Source of the DNA: Acetivibrio sp964564015
GTDB taxonomy: Bacteria > Bacillota > Clostridia > Acetivibrionales > Acetivibrionaceae
Reading direction: 5' to 3'
Length of the DNA stretch: 64,000 nt
Assembly (NCBI GenBank): GCA_964564015.1
Contig: CAZLZR010000007.1
Span: forward strand, 38,648 to 102,647
The number at the start of each line of letters is the position of its first letter. Position 1 is the stretch's first letter. Made by a program: the position numbers and the translations under genes. Below, piece after piece: positions 52,582 to 60,880 of this stretch. The notes under the pieces were generated by a model. It saw nothing but the letters and a program-made list of their open reading frames with translations, made no database searches and was not told the origin of the DNA.

Positions 52582-53955
52582 ATGAAATTACCCGTTGAAT
52601 TTCTAAACAAAATTAATAATCTTTTAGACGCTAATGAATATGAGGAGTTTATAAAGTCTTATGATCTTCCTAGATTTTATGGGCTTAGAGTTAATACACT
52701 TAAAATAAGTGTTGAAGAATTTTTGGAAATATCCCCCTTTAGACTTGAGCCAATTCCATGGACAAGTGATGGCTTTTATTATAATGAAGGAGAAAATCCA
52801 GGCAGGCACCCTTATTATTACGCTGGTTTGTACTACATACAGGAACCTAGTGCCATGCTGCCCGGAGCCGTAATTGATGCAAAACCGGGAGAGAATGTTT
52901 TAGACCTTTGTGCCGCACCCGGCGGTAAAACTGTACAGATAGCAGCCGGTATGAAGGGTAAGGGATTGTTGGTGGCAAATGATATTAATTCCGACAGGGT
53001 CAAGGCCCTTGTTAAAAATATTGAACTTAGTGGAATTACAAATGCGGTAGTGACAAATGATTCCCCACAAAATCTCGCCGCAAAATTCAAAAACTTTTTT
53101 GACAGGATTTTGGTAGATGCGCCATGTTCCGGGGAAGGAATGTTCAGAAAGGATGAAGATGCGGCAAAAAGTTGGGGAAAATATAAATGTGATCTTTGCA
53201 GTGGAATGCAAAGTGATATTTTGGCATGCGTGGATGGAATGTTAAGACCCGGAGGGTATTTGGTGTATTCAACCTGCACTTTTTCGCCGGAAGAAAATGA
53301 ACAAATGATATCTGCATTTTTAAACAGCCATAAGGATTATGAACTTGTTGAAGTGCCTAAAACCGGTGGGATAGACCATGGTCGACCCCAGTGGTCTGAT
53401 AATAATCCGGAGCTTAAAAAGACGGCTAGATTGTGGCCTCACAAGGTAAAAGGCGAAGGACACTTTGTTGCGTTGCTACATAAAAAGTACAGTCCTTACC
53501 AGGTGTTTGAGAGCTTTGATAAAACCATGGTAGCAGGCAGCAATGAGGTGCTGGACAGTTTCAGAAGTTTTGAGAGTGAAAACTTGAGAGTAAAGTTGGA
53601 AGATCATTTTATTGTTAAGGGAAGCAATCTTTACTCTTTGCCTGTCAAACTTCCGGATCTTTCAGGAATTAAGGTTGCAAAATTTGGCAGATATATCGGA
53701 GAGGCTGCAAAGGGCAGATTTGAACCGTCACATTCCTTTATTTTGTCACTGGACAGAGACCATTTGAAAAATGTGCAGGAATTTGTCTCGAATTCGAATG
53801 AAGTTATAAGATATCTTAAGGGGGAAACCCTTATAATTGGCGGACAGAAAGGATATGTAGGAATTCTGGTGGACGGATATACTTTGGGATGGGCTAAACA
53901 GACAGGAGATATGCTTAAGAACCTATATCCAAAGGGATGGAGAAAAATGAACTGA
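52582..53955 (+). CDS. RsmF/NOL1-NOP2-Sun family rRNA m5C methyltransferase
   Basis: 457 aa from ATG 52582 (GGAG site). SAM-dependent methyltransferase with LDLCAAPGGKTVQIA (SAM motif I), DAPCSGEGMF (Pro-Cys of motif IV) and YSTCTFSPEENE (catalytic Cys of motif VI). The C-terminal ~150 residues match the RsmF/YebU-type RNA-binding extension (GRYIGEAAKGRFEPSHS). The likely target is a cytosine of 16S rRNA. It begins a run of three genes with an rRNA pseudouridine synthase and another methyltransferase. Confidence 0.9.
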   Translation: MKLPVEFLNKINNLLDANEYEEFIKSYDLPRFYGLRVNTLKISVEEFLEISPFRLEPIPWTSDGFYYNEGENPGRHPYYYAGLYYIQEPSAMLPGAVIDAKPGENVLDLCAAPGGKTVQIAAGMKGKGLLVANDINSDRVKALVKNIELSGITNAVVTNDSPQNLAAKFKNFFDRILVDAPCSGEGMFRKDEDAAKSWGKYKCDLCSGMQSDILACVDGMLRPGGYLVYSTCTFSPEENEQMISAFLNSHKDYELVEVPKTGGIDHGRPQWSDNNPELKKTARLWPHKVKGEGHFVALLHKKYSPYQVFESFDKTMVAGSNEVLDSFRSFESENLRVKLEDHFIVKGSNLYSLPVKLPDLSGIKVAKFGRYIGEAAKGRFEPSHSFILSLDRDHLKNVQEFVSNSNEVIRYLKGETLIIGGQKGYVGILVDGYTLGWAKQTGDMLKNLYPKGWRKMN

Positions 53956-54025
53956 CTTTGGGAAAGGTCTTAAAAAACGAGTGGGGTAAATTGCCTCCGG
54001 ACTATAGTTAAAGAGGTGGGAAGAT

Positions 54026-54778
54026 ATGAGAGAGACGCAAAGGGTGGATAAAATACTATCAAATTTTGGGTTTGGCACACGACGAGAAATTAAACAACTG
54101 GTGAAAAGTGGCGAAGTAAAGGTTGATGGTGAAGTCATTAAAGATAGTGGTATGCACGTGGACCCAAAGACCAGCAAGATAGAAATATCGGGGCATACTT
54201 TAAAATATAGGCAGTTTATATATGTTATGTTGAACAAGCCTGCGGGTGTCATATCTGCTACTTTTGACAATAAACATGAGACGGTGGTAGATATTTTACC
54301 GGAAGAATATAAGTGCTTTGAACTTTTTCCTGTCGGAAGGTTGGATATAGATACTGAAGGGCTTCTCCTGATGACTAATGACGGGCAGCTTGCCCATGAG
54401 CTTTTATCCCCAAAAAAGCATGTCCCCAAAAGATATTTTGCGTATATTGAGGGAGTAGTATCGGAAGACGATGTAAAGAAGTTTGAAGAGGGCTTGATTT
54501 TAGAAGACGGATATAAGACACTTCCAGCTGAGCTGAATATTCTATCGCAGGATGAAATTTCAAGTGTTGAAGTAGTGATTTATGAAGGTAAGTTTCATCA
54601 GGTTAAGAGAATGTTTGAAGCAGTTGGAAAAAAAGTTAAGTATTTAAAAAGGTTTACCATGGGTAATCTAGTATTGGATGAAGCTCTTGCTTTGGGTGAA
54701 TGCCGCGAGCTTACGGAAAATGAGCTTTCAAATCTTATCAAAGCTGTAAGAGCAGAAGATGACAGTAATTTAAACTAA
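54026..54778 (+). CDS. RsuA/RluB-family rRNA pseudouridine synthase
   Basis: 250 aa. N-terminal S4 RNA-binding domain (about 5-60, RVDKILSNFGFGTRREIKQLV) and the catalytic domain with GRLDIDTEGLLLMTNDG, whose Asp is the nucleophile, and KFHQVKRMFEAVGKKV. Whether it acts on 16S (RsuA) or 23S (RluB/E/F) rRNA is not decidable here. ATG 54026 has AGAGGTGGG. Confidence 0.92.
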   Translation: MRETQRVDKILSNFGFGTRREIKQLVKSGEVKVDGEVIKDSGMHVDPKTSKIEISGHTLKYRQFIYVMLNKPAGVISATFDNKHETVVDILPEEYKCFELFPVGRLDIDTEGLLLMTNDGQLAHELLSPKKHVPKRYFAYIEGVVSEDDVKKFEEGLILEDGYKTLPAELNILSQDEISSVEVVIYEGKFHQVKRMFEAVGKKVKYLKRFTMGNLVLDEALALGECRELTENELSNLIKAVRAEDDSNLN

Positions 54779-54798
54779 TTTATCAGGGTGGGAAAAGT

Positions 54799-55962
54799 AT
54801 GAATAAACAGAGCTTAAATAAACTTTCTTTGTTTTTAACAGGCCTTGAAAGCCGCTTAGAAGAAAACAGCGATTACTTTAAAAAAATAGACTTGGTTTTT
54901 AAATCGGGGACAAAAGAGTTTCCAGGCAGTGTGGTTTTTCAAGGCGAAAAACTGAAAGTCAGTTACAGCGGGAATTCGGAAATAATTGAAAAAAACTGGC
55001 TGGCTTTGAGGTTGTCGAAACTTGCCGGGAACTATGACAGTCTGCTGCTTACATATGAAGAAAGAGGCACTACCATATATATTGAAGCAGATGATAAAAA
55101 TGTAAAGATGAAAACCAAGGAAAATCAGGTTGAGGAAGTATTAGGCAATCACAGCGATATACCGCAAATATCAAACAGAGACTATTATATAAAAGTCGGA
55201 CAGGCAGACGATTTATTAAGAGAGATTGGGATTTTGGCTACCAACGGAAAGATAAAAAATGATATGATCCGTAAATATAACCAGATAGACCGTTTTGTTG
55301 AACTGATTGATGATGTGCTCAGGGATTTGCTTAAAGAGCATGAGTCAATAACGGTATTGGATTGTGGATGCGGAAAGTCATATCTTACCTTCGTTTTGAA
55401 CTATTATATTAAGGAAGTACTAAAGAAGCCATGCTATTTTATTGGATTGGATAATTCATCGACAGTTATTGAAGCTTCAAAAAAGATTGCTGATAACCTT
55501 GGATATAGCAACATGGAGTTTAAAGTCACGGATATAAGGAATTATAAGGCCCAAAGAGATGTTCATATGGTTATAAGTTTGCATGCCTGCAATACGGCTA
55601 CTGATCAGGCAATAGCTCTAGCCGTGAATAATAATGTCAGATCAATAGTCGTTGTGCCATGTTGCCAGCAGGAAATTTTAAGTCAGTATTCATATCCTCC
55701 TTTTGAACAGATAATTAAGCACGGGATACTAAAGGCAAGAATGGCAGACATAATTACTGACGGAGTGAGAGCTTTGTTGCTTGAAGCCATGGGATTCAAA
55801 GTTTCTGTGGTTGAATATATTTCTCCAATTGAAACCCCCAAAAACCTTATGATAAGGGCGGTTAAAGTTCATCAGCCCAATGCTGACAAGCTTAACGAAT
55901 ACAAGGAATTGAAAAAAATATTGAATATAAACCCCACGTTGGAGAAACTCATAAATTTATAA
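54799..55962 (+). CDS. Class I SAM-dependent methyltransferase
   Basis: 387 aa. An N-terminal domain of about 150 residues of unknown type precedes a Rossmann methyltransferase: VLDCGCGKSYLTF (motif I, about 188-200), GLDNSSTVIEAS, and VISLHACNTATDQ. It continues with VVPCCQQEIL, which resembles the Methyltransf_32 family. Its substrate is unknown; the two upstream RNA-modifying genes, 21 bp away, suggest RNA. ATG 54799 with GGGTGGG. Confidence 0.82.
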   Translation: MNKQSLNKLSLFLTGLESRLEENSDYFKKIDLVFKSGTKEFPGSVVFQGEKLKVSYSGNSEIIEKNWLALRLSKLAGNYDSLLLTYEERGTTIYIEADDKNVKMKTKENQVEEVLGNHSDIPQISNRDYYIKVGQADDLLREIGILATNGKIKNDMIRKYNQIDRFVELIDDVLRDLLKEHESITVLDCGCGKSYLTFVLNYYIKEVLKKPCYFIGLDNSSTVIEASKKIADNLGYSNMEFKVTDIRNYKAQRDVHMVISLHACNTATDQAIALAVNNNVRSIVVVPCCQQEILSQYSYPPFEQIIKHGILKARMADIITDGVRALLLEAMGFKVSVVEYISPIETPKNLMIRAVKVHQPNADKLNEYKELKKILNINPTLEKLINL

Positions 55963-56349
55963 ACCTATTTTCTTCACTATGCGTACTCTTTTTGAATAAT
56001 CGGCAGGAATATACATATATTAAATGTAGATAGTTTTTCTTTTATGTAAATCGGTTGACTATTATTGTTTTTTTTAATAAAATAGTTTTTGGGTATTATT
56101 TAAAGTTGTATTATTTTATGGTAAAATAGCAGGAAAAACTATGAATTGTTTGTACTTTAGTAAATAATTTTTGTAAAAATTTAATTTTATTATTAATCTG
56201 TTTGTAAAATTATCCGACTAATATGTAAAAGGACGCTTTATTAAGTTTAATTAACTTTTTATTTGTAAAGTTGGCATATTATAACTTAATTGTGAAAGGC
56301 TTTTTGTGAAAAATGATATTACTAAAATCTAAACGAAGAGGTGATTGTT
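55963..56349. other. AT-rich gap before the starch-binding protein gene
   Basis: 387 bp, very AT-rich. No gene, repeat or clear terminator recognised. It probably contains the promoter for the gene at 56350, but no convincing -35/-10 pair was identified. Confidence 0.5.
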
Positions 56350-56901
56350 TTGGCAAAAACTAAGCAACTGTACGAAGAAAATGGTGTTGAACTCTCAAAA
56401 GCTACAATCAGTGTCGGGGATGAAGTAACCTTGCTATATAGTGGTTTGCTTGCTCAAAATGGTGCAGACTCTGTATATGCACATATTGGTTATGGTGACA
56501 ACTGGGAAGGTAAAGAATTTATCCCTATGGAAAAGGATGATGATGTATTCAAGGCGACTATTAAAGTTAATTTGTCGGACAAACTAAACGTAGCATTTAA
56601 GGATAGTGTTGATAACTGGGATAACAATTCACAGCAGAATTACTCATTTAATATTTCAAAAAAAGCATCAAAATCTGCAAGCGATTCCGGTGAAAAGAAA
56701 ACTTCTGCAAAAGTTAAAGCTACTGCAGTAAAGGCAGATTCTGCAAAAGATAGCGCTGAAGAAAAAACAAAAACTACACGAGCTAAGGCATCAGTAAAGA
56801 CTACAACTAAGTCTGCAGCATCAAAAACAGCAGAGACTAAGACTTCAGCTGCAAAGAAGACTACATCCAAGTCAACAACCGGTAAGAAGGCAGATAAATA
56901 G
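56350..56901 (+). CDS. Intracellular CBM25/53-like starch-binding protein with basic Lys/Ala tail
   Basis: 183 aa from TTG 56350, seven bases after GAGGTG; the GTG at 56341 overlaps that site. No signal peptide or membrane helix. Residues about 5-105 resemble CBM25/CBM53 starch-binding modules: VTLLYSGLLAQNGADSVYAH, GYGDNW, and WDNNSQQNY matching the family's WDNN core. Residues about 108-183 are a low-complexity Lys/Ala/Thr/Ser tail like histone H1 or bacterial Hc1/AlgP tails. It lies 2.7 kb upstream of glgC-glgD. Binding of glycogen is plausible; the tail could bind nucleic acid, ribosomes or acidic surfaces. The combination is unusual. Confidence 0.8.
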   Translation: MAKTKQLYEENGVELSKATISVGDEVTLLYSGLLAQNGADSVYAHIGYGDNWEGKEFIPMEKDDDVFKATIKVNLSDKLNVAFKDSVDNWDNNSQQNYSFNISKKASKSASDSGEKKTSAKVKATAVKADSAKDSAEEKTKTTRAKASVKTTTKSAASKTAETKTSAAKKTTSKSTTGKKADK

Positions 56902-56924
56902 GTGCAGGTGTCCTGCAGGATTTT

Positions 56925-56954
56925 CAAAGAATGAGTGAAGAAACTCATTCTTTG
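56925..56954 (+). terminator. Hairpin after the starch-binding protein gene
   Basis: Perfect 12-bp stem CAAAGAATGAGT (56925-56936) / ACTCATTCTTTG (56943-56954), 6-nt loop. No strong T-run follows, so it may be an mRNA-stabilising hairpin. Confidence 0.6.
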
Positions 56955-57090
56955 CAATACTGAAGCTTTAGAAATGAGAAATGCTAAAAATATTAGCATA
57001 GTACTATAAGAAAATGGTCTTTTGCACTATATGTTTTGCACGTACGACATTGTATAATTAATATATAATATGAGAAGGGGGCAATACTAA

Positions 57091-57234
57091 ATGGAAAAAG
57101 TAATGCAACCAAAAAAAGCAATTAAGTTGACGGAAGCAGAAAAGAAAGTGCTTTCTGCATACTCATCGTACGCAAACGAAGGTGTTATGAAACCTCTGCA
57201 TTCTGGTATTACTGATAAAAAAATAGTCAATTGA
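57091..57234 (+). CDS. Small 47-aa protein
   Basis: Short ORF MEKVMQPKKAIKLTEAEK... ending KKIVN, with an AGAAGGGGGC ribosome site about nine bases before the ATG. TATAAT lies at 57053 upstream, and a strong terminator 14 bp after the stop. It is basic at the N-terminus with one helical segment (LTEAEKKVLSAYSSYANEG), no cysteines and no membrane helix. I do not recognise it. Its own promoter-like box, ribosome site and terminator argue for a real gene. Confidence 0.7.
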   Translation: MEKVMQPKKAIKLTEAEKKVLSAYSSYANEGVMKPLHSGITDKKIVN

Positions 57235-57247
57235 TATCTATAACAAG

Positions 57248-57277
57248 AAAAAAAGAGGTATATAGCCTCTTTTTTTG
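57248..57277 (+). terminator. Rho-independent terminator after the 47-aa gene
   Basis: AAAAAAAGAGG (57248-57258) / CCTCTTTTTTT (57266-57276), 7-nt loop, T-run. Confidence 0.92.
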
Positions 57278-57660
57278 TGCAAAAAAGTCAATATGCTTTT
57301 TATTTTCTAGGAGCTTAGGAATTAGTATAAAATTACTGTTTGCTTTATACCTGTATGGGGTATATTATTAATGTAAATATAGTTGCTGGAATATTTTTCT
57401 TTACATTTATTACATGCACCCCCAGTTCAAAATCATTTGACAATAAATTAATATAGTATTAATATTATTTTATGAATATTTTACTTTATAATTATAGGTA
57501 ATAACATAAATGCAGTGGTGTCCTGTTAATTATATTTAAGATGGATCTTTATTTTTTGAGCATTTCTAAGTTTATAGCAATATTTTTCTATTGCCTGGAT
57601 TAAAAATATACAAGCAAAATACTGCAGCTATTTTATCGTAACAAAAGGGAGGATCTTGCA
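57278..57660 (+). other. Leader region of the AraC-type regulator gene
   Basis: About 380 bp without a gene. It holds the family-2 element (57381-57428) and a promoter TTGACA (57437-57442), 17-bp spacer, TAATAT (57460-57465). An untranslated leader of about 190 nt follows. GGGAGG precedes the TTG start. Confidence 0.65.
57381..57428 (+). repeat. Promoter-associated intergenic element, family 2, copy C
   Basis: ATATTTTTCT, then ACATTTATTACATGCACCC, as in the copies at 34948 and 46912. It ends about 15 bp before TTGACA, the same distance as copy A. The left arm is not complementary here. Confidence 0.7.
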
Positions 57661-59301
57661 TTGTTTAGCGTCATGATTGTTGATGATGACCCGTTAATCT
57701 GTGAATGGCTAACAACTCAAATAAATTGGAATCAGTTGGGGTTTGAAGTTGGATATATTGCAAATAACGGTATAGATGCGCTACATAAACTTAATGAATA
57801 TAATCCGGATATTATTATCTCTGATATTAGTATGCCCAAAATGGGAGGTATAGAGCTTTTAAATTCTATTAAAGAATATGATAAAAGATCACAGGTAGTT
57901 TTTTTAAGTGATGAAAGTGATTATCCGCATGTTAAGCAGGGGATGCTGTTAGGGGCATTTGGCTATATTTTGAAGCCTATAGACGAAAATAGTCTCTTGG
58001 AATTAATGAAAAAAGTTTTTGAGGATCTTATGGCTAAGAAGCAGGAAGAAGAGAAAAAGCAAAAGATCAAGGAAAAGATTGAGCTTTTTAGAGAACGGGT
58101 TCTCTACGATATTTTACGAGGGAAAGAGTACTTGCTTCAAAAGTTTGACGATATTGTTGACGAATATGATGTAAATTTGCATAAAGGTGCCGTACAGGTT
58201 GCTATCGTGGAAATAGGCAATTTTGACGCAAATTCGAAGGAACTTGTGAAGAGTGGTAAGTTTGACGAACTTACGGAAAAGGTTCGGAACAGAATATTGG
58301 AATTGGCAGACGATTTTGGAGGGATAAGCTGCGTAATAGGTGATATGGATATCGGAATACTTAGTGTGATTATCCAACCCCTTAGTGAAATTCAATTAAA
58401 TGATTTTGAGGAAATATCCTATTCATTTTTCTCTAAACTACTGGAAAAAATCAAGCAGGAAATAGATGTCAGAGTAACTATTGGTGTCGGTAACATCCAG
58501 CAGCAGGTAAACGAAATCAGCTTGAGTTATATGGGTGCGAAAGCTGCGTTGCGCCATAAATATATTATTGGTGGAAATCGTGTTATACACATAAAAGAGT
58601 TTGATTTTGAGGAGAAACAAAAAATCTTATACCCTGCAGAGAGGGAAAAACTGCTGACTGAATACATAATGTCAGCTGATGAAAAAGCTTTGCAGCTGGT
58701 CAATAATCTATTTGACGAAATAAGTTTGGGTTCACAGGGAGTACTGAAGCGAATAGCCTTTGCTGCCAATCAGTTGGTTTATAATATATCACGTTGCATT
58801 GATTCCCAATATGGTTATATCAAAAAACTATATGATTTCAGCAAATTTACAGATATAGATTTTACGACGTTTAATTCGGAAGAGGAAATAAAGAAATATT
58901 TTATACATACTGTCAATGATTTAACTGAAGTAGTCAAAAAGTATAAGCCCGGTCATGGGAATCCAATAATCGTAAAGGCTTGTGACTATGTTCTTCAACA
59001 TATTGACGAGGATATAACACTTATGACTATATCTGACAAATTAAACCTCAGTAAAAATTATTTTTGTTCTCTATTTAAACAGGAAACAGGTTACAATTTC
59101 CTTGAATATGTGACTACTGTGAAAATGGAGTGGGCAAAAAGGCTGCTGCAGGACGGTAACTGTAAAACATACGAAGTAAGTGATATGTTGGGTTATCGGG
59201 AATCAAGCTATTTCAGCAGGTTATTCAGAAAGTACACGAAACACAGTCCGGCAGAGTACAAGAAGATGTTTAAAAATGATGTTAAAGAATTAAACGAATA
59301 A
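57661..59301 (+). CDS. YesN-type response regulator with AraC DNA-binding domain
   Basis: 546 aa, TTG start with GGGAGG eight bases upstream. Receiver domain 1-120 (MIVDDDPLICEWL, phospho-Asp in IIISDISMPKMGG, Lys in YILKPI). A middle region of about 280 residues includes a degenerate-cyclase-like stretch. Two AraC helix-turn-helix motifs lie in the last 100 residues (TLMTISDKLNLSKNYFCSLF; YEVSDMLGYRESSYFSRLF). Such regulators usually pair with a YesM sensor kinase and control carbohydrate uptake or use. None is adjacent, so it is an orphan. The glgC-glgD operon downstream is a possible target. Confidence 0.9.
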   Translation: MFSVMIVDDDPLICEWLTTQINWNQLGFEVGYIANNGIDALHKLNEYNPDIIISDISMPKMGGIELLNSIKEYDKRSQVVFLSDESDYPHVKQGMLLGAFGYILKPIDENSLLELMKKVFEDLMAKKQEEEKKQKIKEKIELFRERVLYDILRGKEYLLQKFDDIVDEYDVNLHKGAVQVAIVEIGNFDANSKELVKSGKFDELTEKVRNRILELADDFGGISCVIGDMDIGILSVIIQPLSEIQLNDFEEISYSFFSKLLEKIKQEIDVRVTIGVGNIQQQVNEISLSYMGAKAALRHKYIIGGNRVIHIKEFDFEEKQKILYPAEREKLLTEYIMSADEKALQLVNNLFDEISLGSQGVLKRIAFAANQLVYNISRCIDSQYGYIKKLYDFSKFTDIDFTTFNSEEEIKKYFIHTVNDLTEVVKKYKPGHGNPIIVKACDYVLQHIDEDITLMTISDKLNLSKNYFCSLFKQETGYNFLEYVTTVKMEWAKRLLQDGNCKTYEVSDMLGYRESSYFSRLFRKYTKHSPAEYKKMFKNDVKELNE

Positions 59302-59410
59302 ACTTTTTGAATTTTATGTATTTATCGGTGAATTGTGAATACAATAATGTAATGATAGACAAGAATCAGCTAATTGAACAGTTAGTATATTATTTAATGA
59401 GATCGAACTG

Positions 59411-59449
59411 TGCCCCGTACGATTTGGAAAGGCGTCATGTTACGGGGCA
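59411..59449 (+). terminator. Hairpin terminator after the AraC-type regulator
   Basis: Perfect 9-bp stem TGCCCCGTA (59411-59419) / TACGGGGCA (59441-59449). A moderate T-rich stretch follows. Confidence 0.6.
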
Positions 59450-59599
59450 TTAGTATTTGTTGGAAATAATGAGAAAAGTATTTCCTCTGTAATAAACCTT
59501 CAATTTAATTTGTAGATATATTTTTGTATTAAAAAAGGATAAAGTGACGATATAGAGAATATATAACTTAAACATAATCATAGCAAGGTGGGGGATTCA

Positions 59600-60880
59600 A
59601 TGAAGAATAAGGAGATTATTGCTTTATTGTTGGCAGGTGGACAGGGTAGCAGACTGGGTGTATTGACCAAGAATATTGCAAAACCGGCAGTTTCTTATGG
59701 TGGGAAGTATAGGATAATTGATTTTTCTCTAAGCAATTGCATAAACTCTGATATTGATACTGTAGGTGTTCTTACTCAATATCAACCATTAGAGCTAAAT
59801 GCTCATATAGGAATCGGAAAACCATGGGATATGGATAGAATTGATGGCGGTGTAACAATACTTTCCCCTTATCTTAAAGCTGAAATAGGAGAATGGTACA
59901 AAGGGACTGCAAATGCAGTATTCCAAAACATTCATTATGTTGACAAGCATTCGCCGAAATACGTTGTAATATTATCCGGGGATCATATTTACAAGATGGA
60001 CTATTCAAAAATGCTTGATTTTCACAAAGCAAATAATGCAGATGCCACAATATCAGTAATCAATGTGCCCTTTGAAGAAGCATCGAGATATGGCATAATG
60101 AATACTCAGGAAAATGGGAAAATTTATGAGTTTCAGGAGAAACCTGCAAATCCAATAAGCAACCTTGCTTCAATGGGGGTATACATATTTACCTGGGAAG
60201 TCTTAAGGGATTACCTTATAAGAGATGATCTGAACCAGGATTCAGACCATGACTTTGGTAAAAATATTATACCAATGATGCTGAATGAAGGAAAAAGTAT
60301 GTGGGCATACAATTTCAGTGGTTACTGGCGAGACGTTGGTACAATTCAAGCTTTCTGGGAATCTAATATGGATCTTATCAGCAGGGTTCCGGATTTTAAT
60401 CTTTTTGATCACGCGTGGAAAATATTTACTCCAAATCCTGTAAAGCCCGCACACTATATCGGGCCGGAAGGTAGTATAAAAAAGGCCATTGTCTCTGAGG
60501 GGTGTATGATCTATGGAAAAGTAAAGAATTCTGTTATTTTTCCAGGTGCGTATATATCGGAAGGAGCAATTATCGAAGATTCAATTATTATGTCCGATGC
60601 TTTTGTCGGAAAAGACACTTATATTAGCCAGTGTATTTTGGGTGAAAAGGTCAAAGTCGGAAACAAGGTTAGAATGGGTTTTGGTGAAAACATACCCAAT
60701 GAGTTAAAGCCTTCAATTTATGATTCGGGTATAACTGTTGCAGGTGATAGAGCTGTTATACCTGACGAGTGCGTTATCGGCAAGAATGTGGTTATTGATG
60801 TGGGTATAACTCAGGATGATTATTGTCTATTAGATATAGAGTCAGGAAAAAGTGTTTTAAGAGGGGGGGAATGTGAATGA
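59600..60880 (+). CDS. glgC: Glucose-1-phosphate adenylyltransferase (catalytic subunit)
   Basis: 426 aa from ATG 59600 (AAGGTGGGGG site; GTG 59588 overlaps it). Makes ADP-glucose from glucose-1-phosphate and ATP for glycogen. Nucleotide loop LLAGGQGSRLGVLT, substrate-site KPAVSYGGKYRIIDF, GTANAVFQNI, catalytic-region SGDHIYKMDY, FQEKP and a C-terminal left-handed beta-helix. It overlaps glgD by 4 bp (ATGA), so subunits are made together. Confidence 0.95.
   Translation: MKNKEIIALLLAGGQGSRLGVLTKNIAKPAVSYGGKYRIIDFSLSNCINSDIDTVGVLTQYQPLELNAHIGIGKPWDMDRIDGGVTILSPYLKAEIGEWYKGTANAVFQNIHYVDKHSPKYVVILSGDHIYKMDYSKMLDFHKANNADATISVINVPFEEASRYGIMNTQENGKIYEFQEKPANPISNLASMGVYIFTWEVLRDYLIRDDLNQDSDHDFGKNIIPMMLNEGKSMWAYNFSGYWRDVGTIQAFWESNMDLISRVPDFNLFDHAWKIFTPNPVKPAHYIGPEGSIKKAIVSEGCMIYGKVKNSVIFPGAYISEGAIIEDSIIMSDAFVGKDTYISQCILGEKVKVGNKVRMGFGENIPNELKPSIYDSGITVAGDRAVIPDECVIGKNVVIDVGITQDDYCLLDIESGKSVLRGGECE

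Noticed and set aside
52833..53279. Minus-strand ORF of 148 codons opposite the RsmF-like gene
   Set aside because: It lies wholly within a strong + strand gene, has no ribosome site and its product resembles nothing.
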